Positions 10,478 through 19,257 of a stretch of 64,000 bases of DNA are shown piece by piece (within the stretch, counting starts at the first letter, position 1; each line of letters begins with the position of its first letter). Below the pieces are notes generated by a model. The model did not search any database, was not told where the DNA came from, and worked only from the letters and a program-made list of their open reading frames with translations. This stretch comes from Bifidobacterium cebidarum (GTDB lineage: Bacteria; Actinomycetota; Actinomycetes; Actinomycetales; Bifidobacteriaceae): NCBI RefSeq assembly GCF_009193305.1, contig NZ_WBVS01000003.1:266370-330369 (forward strand), in the 5' to 3' direction. The position numbers and the translations under genes are program-made.

Positions 10478-11116
10478 TCACGCGGCAATGGAATCGCTGG
10501 AGGAAGAGCCGGCACCACCGGTCAGCTGTTGCAACGCATCCTGATAGAGACTCATGGCGTCATATCCATTCAACGCCATCCAAACAACGGCCAGCGTATA
10601 CAACACATTGAGTATCACTGCCGCCAGAGCCAGGCCAAAACCCTTCATATGGAAGGTACGGGTACGCCACATGGCCAGGATTCCCATCAATGCCGACAAT
10701 ACCGGCACAGGGAAGAACAATGCCAGAACGAAGGAAATAACCGCATACGAATCCCAATGCCCATACAGGGGATTCTGATTGGGATCGTTCAAATCAATGC
10801 CGTTGTAATAATGCGGCTGGTAGGGCTTGCCGTCTTGGTTGGAGGCGGGATTGCCCTGACCGAGCCGACCATATGGCTGACCCTGCGCTCCGGGATACCC
10901 GCCTGGGTAATATCCCGGCACATTCTGCCGCTGCGCAGCGTCACCGGACGCATTGCCCACTGCCTGCTGCGCCGCCGCAGTATTCTGCTTGGAATCGGAT
11001 TCGGGAGCGCCATAGAGATATGGATTGTAATTGGGACCATATTGCCCAGCCATGGCACCGTATTCAGGCTGTTTGTACTGCCCGTACTCCGGTGTTTGTT
11101 GTTCTGGCTGGCTCAT
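10478..11116 (-). CDS. DUF4190-like membrane protein with Tyr/Pro/Gln-rich N-terminus
   Basis: The predicted 212-residue protein has a ~115-residue low-complexity N-terminus rich in Tyr, Gln, Pro and Gly, then two hydrophobic segments (YAVISFVLALFFPVPVLSAL and LALAAVILNVLYTLAVVWMA) separated by a short basic loop, and a short Ser-rich tail. This is the layout of DUF4190 proteins, whose function is unknown. The frame runs to 11149, but AAGGAG lies before ATG 11116 (MSQPEQQ). It stands alone between pheST and arg. It resembles the TM2 protein at 57590 only in the composition of its N-terminus. Confidence 0.75.
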   Translation of the reverse strand: MSQPEQQTPEYGQYKQPEYGAMAGQYGPNYNPYLYGAPESDSKQNTAAAQQAVGNASGDAAQRQNVPGYYPGGYPGAQGQPYGRLGQGNPASNQDGKPYQPHYYNGIDLNDPNQNPLYGHWDSYAVISFVLALFFPVPVLSALMGILAMWRTRTFHMKGFGLALAAVILNVLYTLAVVWMALNGYDAMSLYQDALQQLTGGAGSSSSDSIAA

Positions 11117-11149
11117 GACGCTCCTTAACTGTCGTTCAAGTATGGGCAA

Positions 11150-11177
11150 GGCTCCCCTCAGTTGACTTCGGGGAGCC
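11150..11177 (-). terminator. Hairpin terminator after pheT
   Basis: GGCTCCCC and GGGGAGCC form an 8-bp stem with a 12-base loop directly after the pheT stop at 11186. The tail is poor in T. Confidence 0.5.
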
Positions 11178-11185
11178 CAGGTAGG

Positions 11186-13795
11186 TCAGGCGCGCAGCTG
11201 CGCACCAATCTTTGCGGCCGCCGCGACGATATCCGCACGAATCGCCTCGCTGTCTTCGGCAGAGAGCGTCTTGCTCGGGGAGCGGAAGACCACGGCGTAG
11301 GCCAGGGACTTCTTGCCTTCGCCCACCTGCTCACCGGTGAACACGTCGAACAATTCGATGGATTCGAGGTTGGCGCCTGCGGCTTCGCGAATCACGGCTT
11401 CCACCTGAGCGGCGCTGACCGTATCGTCCACGGTGAACGCCAGATCCTGCTTGACCGGCGGGAAGGTGGAGATCGGCTTGGCCTGAACCGGCTTGCCAGT
11501 CAACGTGGCGAACAGGTCGGTCAGGTTCAGCTCGAAGGCGGCGGAATGCTCAGGGAAGCCCAGGGCCTCGTTGACACGCGGGTGCAGTTCGCCAACCCAA
11601 CCGGCGAACACATCGCCGGCCATCACGCGGGCGGCGCGGCCCGGATGCCACTGTGCGGGAACATCGTCGGCGGCGGGCTGGTCGAGCGTGATGTTCGCAC
11701 CGATACGACCGGCGATACGGCGCACGGCTTCCACGGCATCGGACCAATCGACCGGGCGCTTGCCGCCCAGCCAGCCGGCGTCTTCAGCCAGGCCGGTCAG
11801 GATACCGGCCACGTGGTCGGGCTGATCAGGCAGGCCGGCATCAAGTGCGGCCAGCTGCTCGTCGGTCGGACGTACGCCACCGGGCAGAGCCGGGATGGCG
11901 GGAGCGTTGGGATCCCACAGGTAGACATGGCCCAGCTCGTACAGGGAGACGTTCTCGATGCCGCGGCGGATGTTGCGCTGCACGGTGGTGGCCAGAGTAG
12001 GCAGAATCTCACGACGCAGGTACGGACGATCGCCGTACAGCGGGTTGGCGATCTCCACACTGACCTTCTTGGTGGATTCGGCATCATAACCGAAGGCCTT
12101 GTAGTCCTCGTCGCCCACGAACGGGTAGCTCAGCGCTTCCACCATGCCGTACTCGGCAAGTTCGTCCGCGATACGACGGCGACGCAGCTGGTTCGGGGTC
12201 AGGCCCACGAGGCCTTCCACCGGAGCCGGCGGCACGGTGACCGGAATCTGGTCGTAACCGACCAGTCGGGCGATCTCTTCGACCAAATCGCAAGGAGCGC
12301 CAAGATCCGGACGCCAGGTCGGCGGAGTCACGGAGAATTCACCGTTACCGCCACCGGCAACGGTGCAGCCGATATCGGTGAGGATGTCGGAAATGCGGTT
12401 GATGTCCACATCGAGGCCGGCTACACGAGCCACCTCCGAGGCCTTGAAGTGAATGACCTTGCGACGCTTGGTGTTGTTCACATCATTCGGGTGTTCGCTC
12501 GGCTCGCCATTGCCGTACTTGGCCAGCAGTTCGGCGGCCATCTGAGCGGCGGCCGGCTGCAGTGCGGTGTCCACGCCGCGTTCGAAACGACGGGAAGCCT
12601 CGGACGGGGTCTTGTGGCGGCGTGCGGAACGGGCGATGGTCACCTGATCGAAATGAGCGGCTTCCAAGAGGATGTTCTTGGTGTCGGCGGTCACTTCGCC
12701 GTACAGACCACCCATCACACCGGCAAGGCCGATGATGCGGGAACCACGCTCGCCGTTCGGAGAGTCGGTGATGAGCAGATCTTCGACGCTGAGCTCATGT
12801 TCCTTGCCATCCAGCGTGGTGAGCTTCTCACCGGCGTTGGCGCGACGGACCACAATCGGGCCTTCGAGCTTGTCGAGATCGTAGGCGTGCATCGGCTGGC
12901 CGAGATCCAGCATCACGTAGTTGGTCACGTCCACTGCCAGAGACAGGGAGCGCATGCCCGCACGGGTCAGGCGTCGACGCATCCAGTTCGGGGTCTTGGC
13001 GGTGGGATCGAAGTTCTTGACGATGCGGGCGTAGTAGCGGTCGCATCCGGGAACGCCGTGAATCGGGTTGTTGTCATCGATTTCGACGTCGATGTCCACC
13101 TTGGTGCCCGGCTGGTAGTCGGCCGGTTCCGGAGCCTTCTCGTTGAGGGCGATGGCCGGATCGGTGTACGGAGCACCGGTGGAGTGGTGGTATTCGCGGG
13201 CCACGCCACGGTAGGAGAGGGTGTAGCCACGATCCGGGGTGATGTTGATCTCGAGCAGCGGCTGATCCAAATGCAGCAGATGCATGGCGTCCTGGCCGGG
13301 CTTGAGGGCCTCATACTCGGCCTTGGTGAAGCCGTACTCGCGCAGCAGGATGATGCCGTTGTGGTTGTCGCCAAGACCCAGCTCGCGCTCGGAAGCGCAC
13401 ATGCCGTTGGAGATGTGGCCGTAGGTCTTGCGCGGTTCGATCTTGAAGTCGCCCGGCAGCACGGCGCCCGGCAGCGTCACGACGACCTTTTCGCCGGCCT
13501 TCATGTTCGGAGCACCGCAGATGATGCCGCGCGGAACCTTGTTGCCATTCTCGTCGGTCTCATTCCATTCGTCACCGCAGTCCACATGGCACCAGTTGAT
13601 GATCTTGCCGTTCTTCTGCGGTTCCGGGGTGGCGTCCACTACGTAGCCGACCACGATCGGGCCGGTCACCTGGGAGGCGTGAATCTCCTCTTCCTCAAGG
13701 CCCACCTTGACGAGGTCCTTGGCGAGCTGCTCATAGGTCAGGCCTTCAGGAACCTCGACATGGTCCTTGAGCCAATCGATATCGATCATAGGCAT
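11186..13795 (-). CDS. pheT: Phenylalanyl-tRNA synthetase beta subunit
   Basis: PheT pairs with PheS as an alpha2-beta2 enzyme charging tRNA-Phe. The 869-residue protein has the N-terminal tRNA-binding (EMAP-like) domain at ~45-160, the B3/B4 editing region around residues 215-400, the B5 domain (GLDVDINRISDILTDIGC), a catalytic-core-like region, and a C-terminal ferredoxin-fold anticodon-binding domain (FPPVKQDLAFTVDD onward). It lies 7 bp after pheS and is translated with it. Confidence 0.96.
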   Translation of the reverse strand: MPMIDIDWLKDHVEVPEGLTYEQLAKDLVKVGLEEEEIHASQVTGPIVVGYVVDATPEPQKNGKIINWCHVDCGDEWNETDENGNKVPRGIICGAPNMKAGEKVVVTLPGAVLPGDFKIEPRKTYGHISNGMCASERELGLGDNHNGIILLREYGFTKAEYEALKPGQDAMHLLHLDQPLLEINITPDRGYTLSYRGVAREYHHSTGAPYTDPAIALNEKAPEPADYQPGTKVDIDVEIDDNNPIHGVPGCDRYYARIVKNFDPTAKTPNWMRRRLTRAGMRSLSLAVDVTNYVMLDLGQPMHAYDLDKLEGPIVVRRANAGEKLTTLDGKEHELSVEDLLITDSPNGERGSRIIGLAGVMGGLYGEVTADTKNILLEAAHFDQVTIARSARRHKTPSEASRRFERGVDTALQPAAAQMAAELLAKYGNGEPSEHPNDVNNTKRRKVIHFKASEVARVAGLDVDINRISDILTDIGCTVAGGGNGEFSVTPPTWRPDLGAPCDLVEEIARLVGYDQIPVTVPPAPVEGLVGLTPNQLRRRRIADELAEYGMVEALSYPFVGDEDYKAFGYDAESTKKVSVEIANPLYGDRPYLRREILPTLATTVQRNIRRGIENVSLYELGHVYLWDPNAPAIPALPGGVRPTDEQLAALDAGLPDQPDHVAGILTGLAEDAGWLGGKRPVDWSDAVEAVRRIAGRIGANITLDQPAADDVPAQWHPGRAARVMAGDVFAGWVGELHPRVNEALGFPEHSAAFELNLTDLFATLTGKPVQAKPISTFPPVKQDLAFTVDDTVSAAQVEAVIREAAGANLESIELFDVFTGEQVGEGKKSLAYAVVFRSPSKTLSAEDSEAIRADIVAAAAKIGAQLRA

Positions 13796-13802
13796 GGCTG
13801 AA

Positions 13803-14870
13803 TCACTCCCCCATCACAAACTGTTCGGCGAAACGCACGTCGCCTTCAACCAGGTCGTGCATATCGTTGATGTCGCTGCGCAGCAGCAGCGTGCGCTCCA
13901 TGCCCACGCCGAAGGCGAAGCCGGTGTACACGTCCGGGTCGATGCCGGCGGACTTCAGCACGTTCGGGTTCACCATGCCGCAGCCGCCCCATTCGAGCCA
14001 GCCCGGGCCGCCCTTCTTATCAGGGAACCACAGGTCGAGCTCGGCGCTCGGCTCAGTGAACGGGAAGTAGCTCGGACGCAGACGGGTCTTGGCCTCTGGG
14101 CCGAACATGGCCACGGCGAGCTTGTCCAGCACGCCCTTCAAATCAGCCATGGTCAGGTGCTTGTCGACGGCGAGGGCTTCGCACTGGTGGAACACCGGGG
14201 TGTGGGTGGCGTCAAGCTCATCAGTGCGGAACACACGGCCCGGGCTGGCGATGTACAGCGGCACACCGCGGGTGAGCAGTGCACGAACCTGATCGGATGA
14301 GGTCTGCGTACGCACCACCATGTTGGAGCCCACGAAGCCTGCTGCGTCCTTGGCCTGATTGCCTTTGACGTAGAAGGTGTCCTGCATCTGGCGGGCCGGA
14401 TGATCAGGGCCGAAGTTCAGGGAGTCGAAGTTGTACCATTCGGCTTCAATCTCCGGGCCGGAGGAGATCTGCCAGCCCATGGAGATGAAGAAGTCCTCGA
14501 CATCTTCCATCAGCTTGGCCAGCGGATGGCGGGCGCCCAGCGGCTTGCGGTTCACCGGCAGCGTCATATCCACGGTTTCAGCAGCCAGGGCAGCCTTCTC
14601 GGCGGCTTCCTTGAGCTCGACTTCCTTGGGTCCATAGGCGCGGCCGAAGTCGGCGCGCAGCTTGCTCATGAGCTTGCCCGCGTCCTTCTTCTGATCTACA
14701 GGGAGCGAACCGATGGCCTTGCTGGCACGAGTCATCGCAGAATCAGCGCCTGCGTACTGTGTCTTGATGGCTTTCAGCTCCTCCAGATTGGAGGCGTTCT
14801 GGATTTTCTCGATGCCCTCGGCAACCGCAGCGGTTACCTGGTCGGCATCGAACACCATTTGTTCTGCCAC
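13803..14870 (-). CDS. pheS: Phenylalanyl-tRNA synthetase alpha subunit
   Basis: PheS carries the active site of phenylalanyl-tRNA synthetase. The 355-residue class II synthetase has motif 2 in the region FHQCEALAVD and the motif 3-type GVGMERTLLLR near the C-terminus. The N-terminal coiled-coil tRNA-binding arm is present. The start is GTG at 14870, with AAAGGG five bases upstream; an ATG at codon 5 is the alternative. Confidence 0.96.
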   Translation of the reverse strand: MAEQMVFDADQVTAAVAEGIEKIQNASNLEELKAIKTQYAGADSAMTRASKAIGSLPVDQKKDAGKLMSKLRADFGRAYGPKEVELKEAAEKAALAAETVDMTLPVNRKPLGARHPLAKLMEDVEDFFISMGWQISSGPEIEAEWYNFDSLNFGPDHPARQMQDTFYVKGNQAKDAAGFVGSNMVVRTQTSSDQVRALLTRGVPLYIASPGRVFRTDELDATHTPVFHQCEALAVDKHLTMADLKGVLDKLAVAMFGPEAKTRLRPSYFPFTEPSAELDLWFPDKKGGPGWLEWGGCGMVNPNVLKSAGIDPDVYTGFAFGVGMERTLLLRSDINDMHDLVEGDVRFAEQFVMGE

Positions 14871-14935
14871 GAGAACCCTTTCGTTCGATGATTACTCAAC
14901 GCGGTTTTCTAATGTTTGCAGCGTATTTTCCAAAC

Positions 14936-15805
14936 TCACATTGTTTCAATATGACCCGACATAGCCAGGCTCATCAGCATGACCGCGGCCGAGGTGCCGA
15001 GGTTCAATGATTCGGCTTTGCCATAGAGCGGAATGGAGATGATGCGTCGGCACTGCTCCAGGATCTCCGTCTCCAACCCACGTGCCTCGTTGCCGAACAG
15101 CACTACTTTGGACTCAGCAACAGACGCTTGGTCGGCAAGCACCTGCGGCAAGCTCTCAGGCTTGCGATCGTTGGTGCCGTACACATCGGCCGCCCACACG
15201 TCCACATGTTGATCAGCAGCCCAGCTGAAGAACTCTGCAGTTCCCATATGCAGTACCGGAATATGGAACAATGAGCCGACCGTGGATCGAATAACCTTCG
15301 GATTGAGCGGATCGACGCAATTGTCCACAAAAATCACGGCATCGCAGCCGGCTGCATCGGCCGCACGAATCACCGTGCCGGCGTTGCCCGGGTCGCGCAC
15401 CTGCCAGAAGGCGGCAATCTGTGGCTTCTCCCCTAATTCAATATCTTCGGGGTCGCTCTGCATCGCCCGCGCATTGCCTACTGCCAGAATACCTTGCGCA
15501 TCCTTGCTGATATGGCGGATGACATCACCAGTGCACTGGTGTACGTAAATCGTGGCATCCTGGGATTTGTCCACGATTTTCTCCAACGTGGACGAAATGA
15601 TGCGCGGATGCTCCAGCGCTTGGGAAACCTCCACGTACAGGTCCTGTACTACGTCTGGCCGCCAGGTTACGGCTTCGCGCACCGCCTGCGGGCCTTCGAT
15701 AAGGAAACGACCGGAGCGTTCGCGGCCTTTGGTACGGGCGAGGTCGGCGATACGGCGCACACGGTCCGACTTTGGATTATCGAGAATCTGGGCATTAATC
15801 GGCAT
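14936..15805 (-). CDS. SpoU/TrmH-family RNA 2'-O-methyltransferase
   Basis: The 289-residue product has an N-terminal substrate-binding domain (GRFLIEGPQAVREA at ~32-45) and a C-terminal SPOUT knot. The three TrmH motifs are seen: QVRDPGNAGTVIRAADAAG, then VVLFGNEARGL, then IPLYGKAESLNLGTSAAVML. It should methylate a ribose in rRNA or tRNA using AdoMet. The exact target (for example 23S G2251 versus another site) cannot be told from sequence. It sits upstream of pheST on the same strand, 65 bp away. Confidence 0.9.
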   Translation of the reverse strand: MPINAQILDNPKSDRVRRIADLARTKGRERSGRFLIEGPQAVREAVTWRPDVVQDLYVEVSQALEHPRIISSTLEKIVDKSQDATIYVHQCTGDVIRHISKDAQGILAVGNARAMQSDPEDIELGEKPQIAAFWQVRDPGNAGTVIRAADAAGCDAVIFVDNCVDPLNPKVIRSTVGSLFHIPVLHMGTAEFFSWAADQHVDVWAADVYGTNDRKPESLPQVLADQASVAESKVVLFGNEARGLETEILEQCRRIISIPLYGKAESLNLGTSAAVMLMSLAMSGHIETM

Positions 15806-15853
15806 AGGCTTTAGCCTACCGCAAGGTTGTACAGCGGAGGTGAAATAAACTAC

Positions 15854-15944
15854 GCACCTTGAAAAGCACTGTGCTCATTAACGCTTTTCAAGCACCTTGA
15901 AAAGCACTGCGCTCATTAACGCTTTTCAAGCACCTTGAAAAGCA
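15854..15944. repeat. Two and a half tandem 38-bp repeats with internal dyads
   Basis: A 38-bp unit beginning GCACCTTGAAAAGC and ending GCTTTTCAA occurs at 15854-15891 and 15892-15929, differing at one base, with a third partial copy at 15930-15944. Within each unit TTGAAAAGC and GCTTTTCAA can form a 9-bp stem. The last partial unit encodes the final residues and overlaps the stop region of ykoC, so the array looks like 3'-end duplication. Confidence 0.85.
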
Positions 15945-16825
15945 AAATGCCAATTACCGGTGGCGACGGCTAGGGCTAGGGCGGCGAATGGAATGGCCAG
16001 GCAGATGGCGTAGAAGATCCAGTCGATGGCATGAAGGCTGGAGACGCGGGCTTGGGAACGCGGGGCATCCGAGCCGAAGCCACGAGCCTCCATAGCGGTG
16101 GCCAACTTGGTGGCGCGGCGGATGGAAAGCACCAACAAACCGAATGCCTGAGAAAGCGCACGCATGATGGCGTTGCCGTCACCCAAACCACGGGAACGCT
16201 GGGACAGCCCCAAAGCGCGCCAGTCATCCTGCAACAAGGTGAACATGCGCAGACCCGCCAGACCGCCATAAACGAACCGCGGGGAGAAATGCAGAATTTC
16301 CACCAAACCGTCAGCCAAGTCGGTGGGATCAAGCCCCAAAGCCAGAATCACACCGGGAACAGCAATGGCCGCCACACGAATGGCCGTGGCCAATGCCAGC
16401 GGGAATGACCCTTCGGAAATCACAATCCAGCCAGCGGACCATACAATCTCACCGGAGACTCGCGCATACAAGAACACCGAAATAAAGCTGCCAAGCGCGG
16501 CAATCCAGACGGGCCATGTCTTGCGGCATACCGTCCACGGTGCCACGCCGCCGATCCATAACAGTATGAATTCGATGACCAGAGCGCTGGACGAAGACAC
16601 CAAATCCAAGCTGAAGAACATCGGAATGCACAGCAGCAGTGCGCCGATAATGCGGCTGACCGGATTGATACGCGCCACAAACCATGAGGGCGAAGCCAGT
16701 TTGACCGGTTCCACTCGCGTATCCTGCGGGCTGACGGTCACAGTATCGGCAATGCCATTCGCATCTTCAGAGACTTCGATCGCACGCTCATTATGCCGCA
16801 TAGCAATCTGCACGGAATCGCTCAT
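15926..16825 (-). CDS. ykoC: ECF transporter transmembrane component (YkoC/EcfT-like)
   Basis: EcfT couples the two ATPases to the substrate-binding S component. The 299-residue protein has a ~45-residue polar N-terminus, hydrophobic segments from ~55 on, and the EcfT coupling-helix signature region with FRLTTKLATAMEARGFG-like residues (RRATKLATAMEARGF), which includes the A-R-G motif. It overlaps the ATPase gene upstream as ATGA. Its last four codons lie in a 38-bp tandem repeat. Context makes it the energising partner of YkoE. Confidence 0.9.
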   Translation of the reverse strand: MSDSVQIAMRHNERAIEVSEDANGIADTVTVSPQDTRVEPVKLASPSWFVARINPVSRIIGALLLCIPMFFSLDLVSSSSALVIEFILLWIGGVAPWTVCRKTWPVWIAALGSFISVFLYARVSGEIVWSAGWIVISEGSFPLALATAIRVAAIAVPGVILALGLDPTDLADGLVEILHFSPRFVYGGLAGLRMFTLLQDDWRALGLSQRSRGLGDGNAIMRALSQAFGLLVLSIRRATKLATAMEARGFGSDAPRSQARVSSLHAIDWIFYAICLAIPFAALALAVATGNWHFAFQGA

Positions 16826-18348
16826 GCCCGACTCCCCTCCTGGAACATCACGCGACGCGCGTCCAACGCATTCACCAGCGCTTCATCGTGCGTCACCATG
16901 ATCACGCACGAGCCTTGGTCTCGAATAGCGGCGATGAGTTTGACCATTTCGGTCCATGTGGTGAAATCCTGGCCGAATGTCGGTTCGTCCATCACCAATA
17001 CCTGCGGTGCGGCAGCCAACATCGAGGCCACGGACAGACGTCGTTTCTCACCGCCTGACAGTGTATATGGATTCGCTTGCGCGAATCGGGTCAGATTCAT
17101 GCGTTCCAGCATCGAATCCGCGATGGCATAGGCCTCTTCTTGTGTTTTGCCCATTGACTTCGGGCCAACCGACACTTCATCACGTACGAAATTCGCGGCA
17201 AACTGGTGCTCCGGCTCCTGGAACACCATGCCGATACGGCCAAGCAGCTCGCGGCTCTTCCACATGATAGGCTCACGACGGTCTGCACGTGGAGCAAGAT
17301 TCTCGGCTATCAGCACCTGCCCATCGACCGGCGGCAGCAGACCGGCCAGCGTCAACGCAAACGTCGACTTGCCGGCACCATTAGGCCCCATGAGGGCAGT
17401 GACTTCGCCGGGATAGAAATCAAGATTGACGCCAGCGCCCAGTGCGCTGCCTCGGCCAAAGCTCAGGTTCCGGCAGCTCAGCACCGGCATATGCTCGTTC
17501 AGTTCGTCGGCGGTCGCGGACACATTAGTCACATTCACTGCCTTGGCAGCAGCTGATCCCGGGCGATAATCAGGAATCGTGCGGCCGGGCACCCATGCGC
17601 CGCCGGATGCCAATACATCGCCCATCGCCGCGAACACTTCGTCCGGCTTGCCATCGGCAATGACCGCGCCAGAAGGATCGCCGGGCTCCGGACGCCCCAG
17701 TACAATCACACGATCGACCATATCAAGCCAGACATCGATGTGGTGTTCCACCACCACCATGGTCTGCCCGGTCGATTCCACGACTTTCTTGACCGCATCA
17801 TGCACTTCGACCACTCCTTCAGGGTCGAGGTTGGCGGTCGGCTCGTCGAGCAGGAGCAGTCCGGGCTTCATGGCGAGTACGCCGGCCAATGCAAGGCGCT
17901 GGCGTTGGCCACCGGAAAGATGGCGAGTGGAGCGATTGAGGTCAAGATCCCCCAGACCAACAAGGTTCAGGGATTCACGCACGCGCTGCCAGATCTCCTC
18001 GCGCGGCACGTTAAGGTTTTCGCAGCCGAATGCTGCATCATCGCCCAATCGTTCAAGAATGATCTGCGAGTCCGGGTCTTGGAGCACCAAGCCCACGCGG
18101 CCTCGCGCCTCGCGGGCGTCCACGCCGTCGATGGTCAGCGAGCCTTCCTGTTCGCCTTCCTCATCGCCGCCGAGCACGCCGGCGAGTCCAGCCATCATCG
18201 TGCTTTTGCCGGCACCCGAAGCACCGAGTAAGAGTACACGTTCACCTGGCTGGATAGTGAAATCAACGGCACGCAACGCGAAATCCTTACGCGTTGCGTG
18301 CCTCCAGCCCCAGCCGTTGGCTTCAACGGCGGCCGGTTGTACCTGCAT
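16822..18348 (-). CDS. ykoD: ECF transporter fused double ATPase (YkoD-like)
   Basis: This 508-residue protein has two ABC ATPase domains in one chain. The first (~1-230) shows GASGAGKST, LSGGQRQRLALAG and LLLLDEPTANLD. The second (~295-508) shows GPNGAGKST, LSGGEKRRLSV and VLVMDEPTFGQD. It should power uptake through YkoC and YkoE. Its start shares one base with the ykoE stop (TGATG), and its stop overlaps the ykoC start. Control is by the TPP riboswitch at 19033-19128. Confidence 0.94.
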   Translation of the reverse strand: MQVQPAAVEANGWGWRHATRKDFALRAVDFTIQPGERVLLLGASGAGKSTMMAGLAGVLGGDEEGEQEGSLTIDGVDAREARGRVGLVLQDPDSQIILERLGDDAAFGCENLNVPREEIWQRVRESLNLVGLGDLDLNRSTRHLSGGQRQRLALAGVLAMKPGLLLLDEPTANLDPEGVVEVHDAVKKVVESTGQTMVVVEHHIDVWLDMVDRVIVLGRPEPGDPSGAVIADGKPDEVFAAMGDVLASGGAWVPGRTIPDYRPGSAAAKAVNVTNVSATADELNEHMPVLSCRNLSFGRGSALGAGVNLDFYPGEVTALMGPNGAGKSTFALTLAGLLPPVDGQVLIAENLAPRADRREPIMWKSRELLGRIGMVFQEPEHQFAANFVRDEVSVGPKSMGKTQEEAYAIADSMLERMNLTRFAQANPYTLSGGEKRRLSVASMLAAAPQVLVMDEPTFGQDFTTWTEMVKLIAAIRDQGSCVIMVTHDEALVNALDARRVMFQEGSRA

Positions 18349-18947
18349 CAGACGCGAGCCTGGGCGCGACCGGACTCAAAGCGATCGAGCACGCCGGTGG
18401 CGGCGATCGCACGAGAGAGGAACCAGACCACGATTCCGGCGATGATCAGGCCGGAGATGATGGAGCCCACGAGGTACCAGCCGACGCGCAGGAAGTTCCA
18501 GCCCGGGTTGGTGGCCCAGTAGTAGACCCAGCAGCCCACGCCGGCCAGAGCGCCGGAGAGCAGGGTGGTGCCGATGTTCCACTTCTTGTAGGCGAATACG
18601 GCGAAAGCGATTTCAGCGCCAAGGCCCTGGATGATGCCGACGATCAGAGAACCGCCAACGCCCCACTGGTTGCCCAGGGTGAGCTCAAGGAAGGCGGCAA
18701 GGGTTTCAGCGAACAGTGCGGCACCCGGCTTGCGCACGATGATGGCGGCCAACGGACCGGCGAACAGCCAGAAGCCGTTGAGCAGGCCTTCGAAGCCCGG
18801 GGTGACGCTTTCGAACAGGGTCAGCGGAACAGCGCAGACGATGTCCCAGCCCCAGAAGATAACACCGGATGCAACGGCGATGATGGCGGCGACGACGATA
18901 TCGACAACGCGCCACTTGTAGTTGGCCTTAGCCACAGCTTCAGTCAT
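18348..18947 (-). CDS. ykoE: YkoE-type S component, thiamine/hydroxymethylpyrimidine uptake
   Basis: The 199-residue hydrophobic protein has about six predicted membrane segments and the YkoE look: WDIVCAVPLTLFE, PGAALFAETLAAFLELTLGNQWG and QGLGAEIAFA. YkoE family proteins are the substrate-binding subunits of ykoEDC importers, predicted to take up hydroxymethylpyrimidine or thiamine. The TPP riboswitch directly upstream supports this. AAAAGG lies before the ATG and is itself complementary to an upstream GCCTTT, suggesting translational control. Confidence 0.93.
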   Translation of the reverse strand: MTEAVAKANYKWRVVDIVVAAIIAVASGVIFWGWDIVCAVPLTLFESVTPGFEGLLNGFWLFAGPLAAIIVRKPGAALFAETLAAFLELTLGNQWGVGGSLIVGIIQGLGAEIAFAVFAYKKWNIGTTLLSGALAGVGCWVYYWATNPGWNFLRVGWYLVGSIISGLIIAGIVVWFLSRAIAATGVLDRFESGRAQARV

Positions 18948-18953
18948 GATTGT

Positions 18954-19000
18954 GCCTTTTCTTCTCTTCTCATGCGTTTAAAGGCTGTGAAACCTTCAAA
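18954..19000 (-). promoter_or_regulatory. Candidate SD-sequestering switch before ykoE
   Basis: On the minus strand GCCTTT (18985-18980) is complementary to AAAGGC (18959-18954), which contains the ykoE ribosome site. The same CCTTTAAA (18984-18977) can instead pair with TTTGAAGG (19000-18993), with one G-U pair. These exclusive stems lie between the TPP aptamer and ATG 18947, as expected for a translational riboswitch output. Inferred by hand pairing. Confidence 0.5.
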
Positions 19001-19032
19001 TCGCTTGGGTTCAGGCACGGGTATGTAAGAGC

Positions 19033-19128
19033 GACAATTCCGTGACGAACGGCATTACCCGGTCACGTTCCATCGGTCGAGACTTGTATGTCTCCTCTCA
19101 GCCGCCTTAAGGCAGCTCCCGTGTCAAC
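19033..19128 (-). promoter_or_regulatory. TPP riboswitch upstream of ykoEDC
   Basis: On the minus strand CACGGGAGCTGCC is followed by GGCGGCTGAGAGGAGAC, and then CGACCGATGGAACGTGACC and GGGTAATGCCGTTCG, the two conserved halves of the THI element. No T-tract hairpin follows, unlike the thiS copy. TPP should repress the ykoEDC uptake genes. Confidence 0.95.
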
Positions 19129-19180
19129 TCCATGACTATAAGGCAAAGTGCAGTCAAAGGCAATAACTGCTATAAAACTT

Positions 19181-19228
19181 CAAAATAAATTTAGGGTCGA
19201 GCTTCGAAAATATCCGAAGCTCGACCCT
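19181..19228 (-). terminator. Terminator after the large surface protein gene
   Basis: A perfect 14-bp stem (19193-19206 with 19215-19228, core GGGTCGAGCTTCG) with an 8-base loop, followed on the minus strand by AAATTTATTTTG. Strong intrinsic terminator 30 bp past the stop. Confidence 0.85.
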
Positions 19229-19257
19229 ATGGTTTTACCTAATAGGCACCTCTACTG

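Noticed and set aside
11162..13801. 879-residue open frame on the plus strand
   Set aside because: It lies wholly opposite pheT, which is unmistakable. Its Gly/His/Val-rich, repetitive composition is that of an antisense frame of a high-GC gene.
15854..15944. CRISPR array
   Set aside because: Units are directly adjacent, with no spacers, and there are no cas genes.
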